64,000 nucleotides of DNA from Veillonella montpellierensis DSM 17217 (GTDB lineage: Bacteria; Bacillota; Negativicutes; Veillonellales; Veillonellaceae), in NCBI RefSeq assembly GCF_000426745.1, contig NZ_KE384563.1, positions 39,683 to 103,682 on the forward strand, written 5' to 3'. The notes beneath the pieces are model-generated. The model ran no database searches. It had not been told where the DNA came from and saw nothing but the letters and a program-made list of their open reading frames with translations. Every line of letters starts with the position of its first letter. Positions within the stretch are counted from its first letter, which is position 1. Of this stretch, positions 48,263 through 58,694 are shown one piece after another. The position numbers were made by a program, and so were the translations under genes.

Positions 48263-48296
48263 AGTGTAGTCCTTATTATAAGGGCTACACTTTTTA
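48263..48296 (+). terminator. Terminator of greA-lysS
   Basis: AGTGTAGTCCTTA and its near-complement TAAGGGCTACACT (one wobble) form the stem, followed by TTTTT. Confidence 0.85.
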
Positions 48297-48497
48297 TATA
48301 GTTATGAATGTGAAAATAGGTACAAGTATCGGATTATACTAACATGTGAGTTATAATTATTTTTATAAACTTATGTATATGGAAAAAAGTTAGAAATTAA
48401 CAGTAATCTGATAGCATCTGGTGGATAGTTGATAATTACTTGTGCCACTGGTGCGTATGTAGTTGATTGAAGATTGTATAGAGTAGGAGACCGTAGC
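48297..48497. other. Upstream region of the decarboxylase gene
   Basis: AT-rich, no gene. With the stretch back to the lysS stop it makes a gap of about 350 bases. I could not choose a clear promoter. Confidence 0.4.
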
Positions 48498-50678
48498 GTG
48501 AAACCACTAAAAATTGCGTATTCAAAAATAGGAGCAACTTTATTTTCTCCATTGATTGAAAGAGAGTGTGTGCCCTTAGAGACAACCGACTTTTCTGACG
48601 TGGCAGCGATTGTCATGACAGATCAGGATATCACTCATTTTGAAAGGATACATGCGTTAGACATTCCTGTTTTTTTAATACGCACATCCTCTCAAAGAAC
48701 ACAATCGCATCTATTGCGACATAGGGCCCATATCATTGATACTGATGTGGCACAAAGAAAGTCATATATGAAAGACATTGCTAGCGCCGCTACAGAGTAT
48801 GAAAAGAAACTATTACCTCCTTTTTTTGGCGCATTAATGGAGTATGTAGAGTCACAACCAGTGCAATTTGATTGTCCAGGACATCAAGGGGGACGCTTTT
48901 ATACGCGCCATCCTGCAGGTAAAGCGTTTGTTGATTTTTATGGAGAGACTATATTTCGCAGTGATCTATGTAATGCAGATGTAGCATTAGGTGATTTACT
49001 CATTCATGAAGGGCCAGCTTGCCGAGCGCAACAAGAAGCGGCTCGTGTATTTAATGCAGATAAAACTTACTTTGTCCTCAATGGCACATCGGCGGCGAAT
49101 AAGATGGTGCTCAATGCTGTCTTAACACCGGGAGATATTGTTTTATATGATCGAAACAATCATAAATCAATTAGTCATGGAGCTCTTATACAGGCTGGCG
49201 CAACACCAGTATATTTGGAAACGGCTAGGAACCCATTTGGTTCCATAGGGGGAATTTTAGAACATTGCTTTGATGAAACATACATCAGAGATGTAATAGG
49301 AAAGCGGGACCCTATTAAAGCCCAAGAAAAAAGACCAGTACGTTTGGCAGTTATTCAATTAGGCACGTATGATGGTTGTATCTATAATGCACGGCAAGTG
49401 ATTGATGCCATTGGTCACTTATGTGATTATATTTTATTTGATTCTGCTTGGGTGGGGTATGAACAATTTATCCCCATGTTGAAAGAGTGCAGTCCATTGT
49501 TGTTAGAATTGGGCCCTGAGGATCCAGGTATTTTAGTAACCCAATCTGTTCATAAGCAACAAGCTGGATTTTCACAGGCGTCACAAGTGCATAAAAAAGA
49601 TGCTCATATAAAAGGACAAGCACGATATATTAATCATAAACGATTTAATAATGCGTTTATGATGCATGCGTCTACATCTCCTTTTTATCCGCTATTTGCA
49701 TCATTAGATGTGAATGCTAAGATACATGATGGTGAAATGGGACGACAATTATGGAAAGAATGCGTAGAACGTTCTATTGATGCACGCAAGGCAGTCCTTT
49801 CACAGTGCCATTATATACGCCCGTTGATTCCCCCAATGGTACATGGTGAGTCGTGGCAAGATGGCACTACGCGTGCTATGGCTGAGGATATTTCTTATTT
49901 TTCACTTACTCCAGAGGCTAAGTGGCATTCTTTTAAAGGATATGGTAGCGGCCAATATTGTATGGATCCATGCAAATTACAGCTCATTACACCGGGCATT
50001 AATGTGGCTACAGGTGATTATGAAAGTTTTGGCATACCAGCCACGATTTTAGCAAATTATCTTCGAGAACACGGAGTGATTCCAGAAAAATGTGATCTTA
50101 ATACGATTTTATTTTTGATGACGCCTGCTGAAAGTGCGGATAAAATGAATCGATTATTGGCCGCTTTGGTACAGTTTGAGACAATGATTGACCAAGATGT
50201 ACCCATGAAAGAGGTATTGCCATCACTGTATGAGGCCTATCACTATAGGTATCGAGACTATACAATTCGCCAATTGTGTCAGGAAATGCATGATTTTTAT
50301 AAAAATCGTGGCATGAGTAGTTTGCAAAAAAGATTATTCTTATATGACTATTTACCAGAGTACGTGACTACACCACAAGTGGCAAACATTGCCTTTGTAC
50401 GTGGAGAAGGAGAGTTAGTGCCCCTAGCTAACATAATGAATCGCATTGCCTTAGAAGGCGCTTTACCATATCCGCCAGGTGTTATTTGCGTACAACCTGG
50501 CGAACGATGGTCTGAAACAGCTAGAGACTATTTTCTCGTGTTAGAAGCAGGTCTTAATCAATTCCCAGGGTTTGCACCCGAAATGCAAGGTGTATATATA
50601 AGACGTACGGCAGAGGGAACTAGAGAGATTGAGGCATATGTATGGAAGAAAGAATCGGCTCCTTTCTTAAATAGATAA
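48498..50678 (+). CDS. Orn/Lys/Arg decarboxylase (fold type I)
   Basis: PLP enzyme forming cadaverine, putrescine or agmatine. An N-terminal wing domain (about 1-105) precedes the catalytic domain with PVQFDCPGHQGGRFY, VLNGTSAANKMVLNA, YDRNNHKSISHGALI and the PLP lysine in TQSVHKQQAGFSQ (Lys353 from the chosen start), then a C-terminal domain. The GTG at 48498 follows TAGGAG; a TTG 24 bases upstream is less likely. At 726 residues it matches inducible CadA/SpeF/AdiA-type enzymes. In Veillonella, cadaverine or putrescine is covalently attached to peptidoglycan, so this enzyme may feed wall synthesis; acid resistance is the alternative. Substrate is not readable by eye. Confidence 0.9.
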   Translation: MKPLKIAYSKIGATLFSPLIERECVPLETTDFSDVAAIVMTDQDITHFERIHALDIPVFLIRTSSQRTQSHLLRHRAHIIDTDVAQRKSYMKDIASAATEYEKKLLPPFFGALMEYVESQPVQFDCPGHQGGRFYTRHPAGKAFVDFYGETIFRSDLCNADVALGDLLIHEGPACRAQQEAARVFNADKTYFVLNGTSAANKMVLNAVLTPGDIVLYDRNNHKSISHGALIQAGATPVYLETARNPFGSIGGILEHCFDETYIRDVIGKRDPIKAQEKRPVRLAVIQLGTYDGCIYNARQVIDAIGHLCDYILFDSAWVGYEQFIPMLKECSPLLLELGPEDPGILVTQSVHKQQAGFSQASQVHKKDAHIKGQARYINHKRFNNAFMMHASTSPFYPLFASLDVNAKIHDGEMGRQLWKECVERSIDARKAVLSQCHYIRPLIPPMVHGESWQDGTTRAMAEDISYFSLTPEAKWHSFKGYGSGQYCMDPCKLQLITPGINVATGDYESFGIPATILANYLREHGVIPEKCDLNTILFLMTPAESADKMNRLLAALVQFETMIDQDVPMKEVLPSLYEAYHYRYRDYTIRQLCQEMHDFYKNRGMSSLQKRLFLYDYLPEYVTTPQVANIAFVRGEGELVPLANIMNRIALEGALPYPPGVICVQPGERWSETARDYFLVLEAGLNQFPGFAPEMQGVYIRRTAEGTREIEAYVWKKESAPFLNR

Positions 50679-50988
50679 TATTAGTGATAGCATGTATAGT
50701 AGACACATTTGAGGGCCCCTATACAGACGTAGTGCAGCTGGTAAGATATGGATCTCTTTGGACAGGCAACCTACTTATTTAGTACAATATATAGATAGAA
50801 AGATAATTACTAGCACGAAGGTAAGGGGCTATCCTATCAATAGTATATGGATGATTGATTTAGAGTTCTTAGTTTGCAGTATGTATTAGGGGCGTATCTT
50901 CTGTAGTAGGCATAATAGATTTTGTATAGATGCAGTTAGATTGAAAGTGTATATAAGACAGTCAATACAAATAAGGGAGCATGGGACA
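50679..50988. other. Gene-free spacer before the CDF gene
   Basis: About 310 bases without a credible frame or strong hairpin. The CDF frame is open for 16 codons upstream of its chosen start, without support. Confidence 0.4.
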
Positions 50989-51939
50989 ATGAACGTTGTA
51001 GAAGCGCGGCAATCAATTGAGCAAAAATTACTGATACAGTCCACAGCGTTGATGAGTTTAGTTGCCATTAGTGGTACGATTATGGGGATTGTTACGGGAT
51101 CGAGTGCCGTATTACTAGATGGGGTATTTTCTTTTGTCGACGTAGTCATTAAGGTCATGATGCTGATGACATCAAAATTAATTGCTCGCGAAACGAGTAA
51201 GCGATTCCAATTTGGTTTTTGGCAATTTGAACCATTGGTGTTGGCCGTAGAAGGTTTATTCATTTTAGTCATCGTTTTATACGCTTTATCAAGTGGTGTT
51301 ACCGATCTTCTGAATGGGGGCCGCGTAGTAGATTTTGGACCAGCTATCTTTTACGCCATCTTTTTTACTATTGCTGATGCGGCGTATTACTTGTATGTAC
51401 ATCGCATTAATAAAAGTTTGCAATCAAATCTTATCAAGTTTGATAATATTAGTTGGTCCGTTGATGCGTGGCTAGAAGCGGCTATATTAATTAGTTTTGT
51501 TATGGCGGCTGGATTAGAATTTACGGACTATGCAGTGTATGCTAAATATATAGACCCTATTGTATTAATCGTATTAGCGTTACAAATTTTGCCATCGGCT
51601 ATCAAAATACTCATTCCATCGACAAAACAAATCTTAGGATATGCACCGCCTGCATTGCATGATGAAGTGCAAACGATTATGGATGAGTTCATGCAGCGGT
51701 ATCAGTTTAAAGACTATGTGAGTAGTGTTCAAAAATATGGAAATGCTCGAATTATTGAAATCGATATTTTAATTCCTAAAGACTTTCCACAACAGAGCAT
51801 TGTTGAGTTGGATCGCATTCGCAATGAAATTGATGCAGAAATTGGAGGCAATCCTACTGAAAAATGGGTAACCATATCATTTACTGCCACGAAACGATGG
51901 ATGGCAAAGGATTATTTGCTAGATGAAGAGGATGATTGA
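50989..51939 (+). CDS. Cation diffusion facilitator family transporter
   Basis: Inner-membrane metal-ion/proton antiporter of the CDF superfamily, 316 residues. Six hydrophobic helices are visible between about 25 and 205, with the helix-2 pattern SSAVLLDGVFSFVDVVIK (the Asp positions correspond to the metal site) and a second acidic site at SWSVDAWLEA. The cytoplasmic C-terminal domain (about 215-316) fits the CDF dimerisation domain. ATG 50989 follows GGGAG at some distance. Metal specificity (Zn, Mn, Fe) is unknown. Confidence 0.85.
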   Translation: MNVVEARQSIEQKLLIQSTALMSLVAISGTIMGIVTGSSAVLLDGVFSFVDVVIKVMMLMTSKLIARETSKRFQFGFWQFEPLVLAVEGLFILVIVLYALSSGVTDLLNGGRVVDFGPAIFYAIFFTIADAAYYLYVHRINKSLQSNLIKFDNISWSVDAWLEAAILISFVMAAGLEFTDYAVYAKYIDPIVLIVLALQILPSAIKILIPSTKQILGYAPPALHDEVQTIMDEFMQRYQFKDYVSSVQKYGNARIIEIDILIPKDFPQQSIVELDRIRNEIDAEIGGNPTEKWVTISFTATKRWMAKDYLLDEEDD

Positions 51940-52084
51940 GGATAGCAGTGATGACAGAATGTTACTGTCTATCGATTGGTATAGGTTCCTAGATGACGAA
52001 GGGTGTTAGATCGGCTACTAGTCGAAATAAGTAGTTTATGGTAAACTAAAATGTAATTGGATATTTCCATTAAGAGGCAGATAA

Positions 52085-53392
<1,308 letters not shown>

Positions 53393-53442
53393 TTGTAGTG
53401 ACAACCATTGTAGTTAGCAAGAAAGTATGAAAGTGTATATAT

Positions 53443-54087
53443 ATGAAATTTTTTATTGATACAGCGAATATTGAAGAAATTAAAACAGCCTATGCTATGG
53501 GATGTATTAGTGGTGTTACCACCAATCCATCGTTAATTGTGAAAGAACATCGTGATTTACAAGCGGTCATCAAAGAGATTTCTCAGTTAGTTGATGGTCC
53601 AGTCAATGCAGAAGTCATAGGAACGACAGCGCTTGAAATGATTGAAGAAGGTCGCGCAATTAGTCAATGGAATGATAATGTGGTCGTAAAAATACCAATG
53701 ACTAGAGAAGGGTTACAAGCCGTGTCCGTTCTTCACAAAGAGAACATTAAGACAAATGTAACTTTAATATTCTCTGCAAATCAAGCTTTATTGGCGGCCC
53801 GTGCTGGTGCATCTTATGTAAGCCCATTTGTAGGTCGCATTGATGATATAAGCATGGATGGCATTACATTGATTAAAGATATTGCACAGATCTTTCAGTT
53901 ACATAACATTGATACTGAAATTATTGCAGCCAGTGTGAGAACACCGCTTCATATAACTCAATGTGCTAAAGCGGGTGCTCATATTGCGACAGTACCTTAT
54001 CAAGTCTTGATGAAAGCCTTGACACATCCATTGACAGATGCAGGAATTGCTAGATTTTTAGAAGATTGGCATACAGCAAATCAATAA
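53443..54087 (+). CDS. fsa: Fructose-6-phosphate aldolase / small transaldolase
   Basis: A 214-residue member of the TalC/FSA (MipB) family. It starts [31 protein letters not shown], and the Schiff-base lysine lies in [11 protein letters not shown] (near residue 85). Whether it acts as transaldolase or F6P aldolase is not decidable by eye; Bacillus homologues are transaldolases. Next to glpX, as often in Firmicutes, supporting a role in sugar phosphate interconversion for anabolism. Confidence 0.92.
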   Translation: MKFFIDTANIEEIKTAYAMGCISGVTTNPSLIVKEHRDLQAVIKEISQLVDGPVNAEVIGTTALEMIEEGRAISQWNDNVVVKIPMTREGLQAVSVLHKENIKTNVTLIFSANQALLAARAGASYVSPFVGRIDDISMDGITLIKDIAQIFQLHNIDTEIIAASVRTPLHITQCAKAGAHIATVPYQVLMKALTHPLTDAGIARFLEDWHTANQ

Positions 54088-54194
54088 GTGTATAATAGAA
54101 TTAATGAGTGTGTACTAGGACTAAAATACTATAGTGATTGTACTATAGAGAATTAATGATTATATACATAAGCATATGCTTGAGGAGGCAAATT

Positions 54195-55160
54195 ATGGAT
54201 CGTTCTTTATCATTGGAATTTGTTCGTGTAGTAGAAGCTGCCGCATTAAATAGCGCTCGTTTGATAGGCCGTGGTAAGAAAGATGAAGCTGATGGACTAG
54301 CAGTTGATGCTATGCGTCAAATGTTTGACACTGTTAACATTACGGGGACAGTGGTTATTGGTGAAGGTGAAATCGACGAAGCGCCTATGCTCTATATTGG
54401 AGAAAAAGTGGGCCGTGGCGGTGAAGTCGTTGATATTGCTGTGGATCCTATTGAAGGTACTAACTTGATTGCTAAAGGTCAAAATGGTGCCATCGCAGTA
54501 TTGGCAATTGCTCCGAAAGGATGTTTATTACACGCACCAGATATGTATATGCAAAAATTATGTGTAGGTCCACGTGCGAAAGGTGTTATTGATTTAGACG
54601 CATCAGTAACAGAAAACTTAACACGAGTAGCAGAAAAGATGGAACGTAGTATTGATGATATTACTGTTGTTATGTTAGATCGTGAACGCCATTATGAAAT
54701 TATGAAAGAATGTCGTCAAGCTGGTGCCCGTATTCGCCTTATTACAGATGGCGATGTAAACCCTGCTATGGAATGTTGTTTTGAAGGTTCTGGTGTACAT
54801 ATGGTAATCGGTACAGGTGGGGCTCCAGAAGGTGTATTAGCAGCGGCTGCTTTAAAATGTGCTGGTGGCGATATGCAAGCACGATTACTTCCAGAAAATG
54901 AAGAACAAATTGCTCGCTGTCATGCCATGGGAATTACTGACGTCAATAAAGTGTTGACTTTGGATGACTTAGTTGGCGGCGATGATGCAATTTTTGCTGC
55001 CACAGCGATTACACCAGGTAATATTTTGAATGGTATTCGTACATTTAATGGTGGCATGAGAACACATTCTGTTGTTATGCGTTACAAAACAGGAACCACT
55101 CGATTTGTAGATACAATTCATAATTTAGATAAGAAATTAAAAAATTTGAAAGCTAAATAA
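54195..55160 (+). CDS. glpX: Fructose-1,6-bisphosphatase class II
   Basis: Gluconeogenic phosphatase converting FBP to F6P, 321 residues. Motifs include MDRSLSLEFVRVVEAAALNSARLIGRGKKDEAD, TVVIGEGEIDEAPML, VDPIEGTNLIAKGQNGAIAVLA (metal and phosphate site) and LITDGDVNPAMECCFEG. The ATG at 54195 follows GAGGAGG; the frame is open upstream without support. In an organism living on lactate, gluconeogenesis is needed for wall sugars; murA follows. Confidence 0.95.
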   Translation: MDRSLSLEFVRVVEAAALNSARLIGRGKKDEADGLAVDAMRQMFDTVNITGTVVIGEGEIDEAPMLYIGEKVGRGGEVVDIAVDPIEGTNLIAKGQNGAIAVLAIAPKGCLLHAPDMYMQKLCVGPRAKGVIDLDASVTENLTRVAEKMERSIDDITVVMLDRERHYEIMKECRQAGARIRLITDGDVNPAMECCFEGSGVHMVIGTGGAPEGVLAAAALKCAGGDMQARLLPENEEQIARCHAMGITDVNKVLTLDDLVGGDDAIFAATAITPGNILNGIRTFNGGMRTHSVVMRYKTGTTRFVDTIHNLDKKLKNLKAK

Positions 55161-55190
55161 TTGATAATGGTATCAAGTGATATGCTAGAG

Positions 55191-55237
55191 TGAGTATCAT
55201 GAAATGATAGTGTAACTGCATTTTATGATACTCATTT
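55191..55237 (+). terminator. Terminator of glpX
   Basis: TGAGTATCATGAAATG pairs with CATTTTATGATACTCA with one mismatch, followed by TTT. Two more hairpins follow within 90 bases. Confidence 0.65.
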
Positions 55238-55248
55238 AGATAATAAGG

Positions 55249-55323
55249 ATAATGCGGACTGTACACATAGGTGTCTACAATCCGCATTATTAGTTTGAAC
55301 ACGTGCACTAGTACAAACGTGTT
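55249..55323. repeat. Two further hairpins downstream of glpX
   Basis: ATAATGCGGA (55249-55258) pairs with TCCGCATTAT (55281-55290); then AACACGT (55298-55304) pairs with ACGTGTT (55317-55323). Neither has a T-run. The rest of the gap to murA (to 55685) has no gene; a TATAAT-like box lies near 55612. Confidence 0.55.
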
Positions 55324-55685
55324 AAGTATAGAAATTAACGATTAAGTTGCTCAGTGGGGCACAGTATATATTCCTTATGATATGCGTTATACATTATATA
55401 CTATGTATAGTACTACAATCATAGTACATATTTTTTGTTTTAATGAGATGTATAAAAAGATATAATCAAGACTCATCATTGCATGAGCAATATTACTAAA
55501 TGAGGCCTGTAAGCTACTAGTTTGATGTATATAGGTGAGGAACATCGTCACAAGGATTCCTTTGGAAATTAAAACGCATAATACTTGATGATACGAGTCA
55601 AATAATAGTATACTATAATGTAGTGAATTATGATGAACAAACTGAAACGTTACTATAGAAATGGGATTAAATAGGAGGAACTCTG

Positions 55686-56948
55686 TTGGAAAAGCTTATT
55701 ATTAAAGGTGGTAATCAATTAAAAGGTAGAGTACGAGTTAGTAGTGCAAAAAATGCCGTCTTACCAATTATTGCGGCTACTATGTTAGCCACAACTCCTA
55801 GTACGTTACTAGAAATCCCAAAATTAGATGATGTGTTTACGATTTGCGATGTCATTGCATCATTAGGTGTGCGTGTGACGTTTAATCGCGATACAGATGA
55901 AATTAACTTTGATGCTTCGCAGTTAACCGCTATCGAAGCTCCTTATGACTTGGTTCGACGCATGCGAGCTTCTTTTTTAGTAATGGGGCCACTCTTGGCA
56001 CGTAAAGGAGAAGCTAGAATTTCTCTGCCTGGCGGGTGTGCTATCGGTAGTCGACCTATTGACCTACATTTGAAAGCGTTTGAAGCACTAGGCGCTACCA
56101 TCGAATTAACTGAAGGATATGTGTATGCCCATGCACCAAATGGATTACGAGGCAATACAATTTATCTCGATTTCCCAAGCGTTGGTGCTACGGAAAATGT
56201 TATCATGGCGGCCACATTAGCAGAGGGAAAAACCATTATTGAAAATGCAGCCGAAGAACCTGAAATTGTCGATTTGGTTACCTATTTGAATAGTATGGGG
56301 GCCAATATTAAAGGGGCTGGTACTAACATTATCCGCATCCAAGGGGTTAAAGAACTTAGCGGAGCGGTACATACGGTTATTCCAGATCGTATTGAAGCTG
56401 GTACCTATCTGATTGCGGCAGCTATGGCTAGTGGCGATGTGTATGTGGAAAACGCTTTGTCAGAACATTTAAAACCAGTGGTGGCTAAATTAAAAGAAGC
56501 TGGTGTTACCGTAGAAGAAGATGTAGATGGCATTCGCGTCATTAGTGATGGAAACCTCAAAGCGGTTGATATTAAAACATTGCCATACCCAGGATTTCCT
56601 ACGGATATGCAAGCGCAATTTATGGCGCTAACAACGATTGCTACAGGTACTAGCTCTGTGACAGAAACTGTATTTGAAAATCGGTTTATGCATGTGGAAG
56701 AATTGCAAAAAATGGGAGCTCACATACGCATTGAAGACAGAAAAGCCATTATTGATGGGGTTGATCACTTGACAGGTACCCGTGTTCGTGCCACCGATTT
56801 GCGAGCTGGAGCAGCATTGGTGTGTGCAGGCTTAGCGGCCAAAGGTTCTACTGAAATTGATCATTTACATCATATCGATAGAGGCTATGATGATTTGGTA
56901 GGTAAATTGAAAGGGTTAGGTGCTGACATTGTTCGGGTGGACGAATAA
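55686..56948 (+). CDS. murA: UDP-N-acetylglucosamine 1-carboxyvinyltransferase
   Basis: First committed step of peptidoglycan synthesis: adds enolpyruvate from PEP to UDP-GlcNAc. The 420 residues contain [20 protein letters not shown] near the start, the fosfomycin-target Cys in [17 protein letters not shown] (near residue 118) and [15 protein letters not shown] start after AGGAGG. The 3-prime end overlaps the mreB-like gene by 29 bases, so wall precursor synthesis and shape protein are coupled. Confidence 0.97.
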   Translation: MEKLIIKGGNQLKGRVRVSSAKNAVLPIIAATMLATTPSTLLEIPKLDDVFTICDVIASLGVRVTFNRDTDEINFDASQLTAIEAPYDLVRRMRASFLVMGPLLARKGEARISLPGGCAIGSRPIDLHLKAFEALGATIELTEGYVYAHAPNGLRGNTIYLDFPSVGATENVIMAATLAEGKTIIENAAEEPEIVDLVTYLNSMGANIKGAGTNIIRIQGVKELSGAVHTVIPDRIEAGTYLIAAAMASGDVYVENALSEHLKPVVAKLKEAGVTVEEDVDGIRVISDGNLKAVDIKTLPYPGFPTDMQAQFMALTTIATGTSSVTETVFENRFMHVEELQKMGAHIRIEDRKAIIDGVDHLTGTRVRATDLRAGAALVCAGLAAKGSTEIDHLHHIDRGYDDLVGKLKGLGADIVRVDE

Positions 56949-58104
56949 GAAAAAAGCGAAGACTCTAACCATAGACGATAGGCGTAAAGCACGACGAGCA
57001 AGGCAAACACAAATGATTGCTAAAACAACGCCACAAATGACCATGAAAAAAGAAACAAAAAAATACAGAAAATCTCTTTTCGATATTGTAAGTCGTGTAG
57101 CTACTTATGATGTGGGCATTGATTTGGGAACGGCCAATGTGTTGATATATGTAAAAGGAAAAGGTCTTGTCTTAGATGAACCAGGTTACGTAGCACGAGA
57201 CATTCACACAAAGGAAGTCTTAGCAGTTGGTAAAGAAGCGCAACATATGTTAGGACGCACACCGCAAGGAGTGGAGGTTATTCGCCCAGTACAGGCGGGC
57301 GTTATTGCCGATTATGATACTACTGAATTTATGCTACGCTATTTTTTAAAAAGTGTAGTATCTATTTCTGCGATTATACGACCTAGAATTGTAGTATGCG
57401 TGCCATCAGGTGTTACACCAGTGGAAAAAAGAGCGGTCTTAGAAGTTTTTTTGCGAGCCGGTGCTAAGAAAACGGTACTCATTGAAGAACCTTTAGCAGC
57501 TGCGTTGGGAATAGGCTTTGATACTGTGAAAGAAGCAGGTGCTATGGTAGTAGATATTGGTGGTGGTACTACAGACATTGCCGTAGTATGTACTACGGGC
57601 ATTGTTGTGAGTGAATCATTACGCTTAGGTGGCGATATGTTTAATGAGTCAATCATTCGCTATATCCGTCGAAAACGCAAATTAATTATTGGTACCTGTG
57701 CGGCGGAAGCATTGAAAATATCTATTGGTACTGTAGATCGTCATGCGAAAAGCAATGAAATGATTGTTCGTGGTCGTGATAGTGCTTCCGGATTGCCAAA
57801 GGCAATTATGGTTACGTCTAGCGAAATTCAACGAGCTGTAGAAGGACAAGTCATGACTATTATAGAAGGTATTAAGCGGATTTTAGAAAAAACACCACCA
57901 GAATTAGTGGCTGACATTGCCGATCATGGCATTGTCTTAACCGGTGGTGGTGCTCTTATGGATGGCTTAGATCGATTAATTACACGAATCGTTGGAATCG
58001 CTACGTACCTAATGGACTCACCACGCTATGCAGTGATTAAAGGAACGGCTAAGGCTTTAGAAGAAATGTCTGATTTACGAGATAGTCTAGATGAATTGCA
58101 ATAG
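56920..58104 (+). CDS. mreB: MreB/Mbl-family actin-like protein with basic N-terminal extension
   Basis: Bacterial actin homologue that organises wall synthesis at the inner membrane. The ATPase phosphate loops are present: [32 protein letters not shown] and [14 protein letters not shown]. MreB is usually about 335-345 residues. Here a 394-residue frame begins with GTG inside murA and gives about 60 extra N-terminal residues, strongly basic ([20 protein letters not shown]). ATGs at 57013 and 57043 would shorten it but lack ribosome sites, whereas GGGTTAGG precedes the GTG. The murA-mreB order parallels murA/mbl linkage in Bacillus. Presence in a presumed coccus is notable. Confidence 0.9.
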   Translation: MLTLFGWTNKKKAKTLTIDDRRKARRARQTQMIAKTTPQMTMKKETKKYRKSLFDIVSRVATYDVGIDLGTANVLIYVKGKGLVLDEPGYVARDIHTKEVLAVGKEAQHMLGRTPQGVEVIRPVQAGVIADYDTTEFMLRYFLKSVVSISAIIRPRIVVCVPSGVTPVEKRAVLEVFLRAGAKKTVLIEEPLAAALGIGFDTVKEAGAMVVDIGGGTTDIAVVCTTGIVVSESLRLGGDMFNESIIRYIRRKRKLIIGTCAAEALKISIGTVDRHAKSNEMIVRGRDSASGLPKAIMVTSSEIQRAVEGQVMTIIEGIKRILEKTPPELVADIADHGIVLTGGGALMDGLDRLITRIVGIATYLMDSPRYAVIKGTAKALEEMSDLRDSLDELQ

Positions 58105-58153
58105 GCAGAGTAGTTTATGAAATCATAGGTTAATTAGCTTACTTATTACTACC

Positions 58154-58194
58154 AATGGATTACAATAAATTTTTATTTGTTGTAATCCATTTAT
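58154..58194 (+). terminator. Terminator of murA-mreB
   Basis: AATGGATTACAA pairs with TTGTAATCCATT around an AT-rich loop; the T-tract after it is short. Confidence 0.6.
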
Positions 58195-58388
58195 ATATAA
58201 GTACTTATACTATTTCGTTTGTATTCTATGACGATTAAGCGTGGCGTATATAAAATAACTCTAGTATAGAATTATTTTTTGCTATATAATGTAATATATG
58301 GTACTAATTATAGAGTGATAAGTTTTATAAGTATAATACATATAAGTTCATCATGTTATAGCCTGTATGGGTATGACTGGAGGTATAT

Positions 58389-58679
58389 ATGAAAAAGAAT
58401 ATAATTATGGCGGTAGTAGCCGTATTGACTGCTATTGGGATTATGCCAGCTATGGCACAGCCAGTGCAACAATTTACAGTATTAAGTGGAACTGTAGCCA
58501 CAGTATTACCGGTAGGTACTGCTGTCACAGAAGGTGATACATTACTCACCATAGAAACATTAGCAGGTCCTATGGCAGGTGCAAAAGCCACTGTAGATGG
58601 CGTTATTAGTGCTGTAGAGGCACAAATAGGATCTTCCGTAGAACGAGGTCAAGTAGTTGTTACTATTGAAAGTAAATAG
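58389..58679 (+). CDS. Exported small biotinyl/lipoyl-domain-like protein without attachment lysine
   Basis: A 96-residue protein with a cleavable signal peptide (MKKNIIMAVVAVLTAIGIMPAMA, cut after AMA) and a single barrel-sandwich-hybrid domain: PVGTAVTEGDTLLTIETL...ATVDGVISAVEAQIGSSVERGQVVVTIE. In biotin carriers the turn holds AMKM; here it reads LAGPMAGAK, so no biotinyl or lipoyl lysine is in place. A periplasmic location is predicted. A GGAGG site precedes the ATG, and the next gene starts 15 bases after its stop. It resembles the hairpin domains of membrane fusion proteins as much as carriers. Function unknown. Confidence 0.82.
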   Translation: MKKNIIMAVVAVLTAIGIMPAMAQPVQQFTVLSGTVATVLPVGTAVTEGDTLLTIETLAGPMAGAKATVDGVISAVEAQIGSSVERGQVVVTIESK

Positions 58680-58694
58680 AGAGGAGAAATAAGA

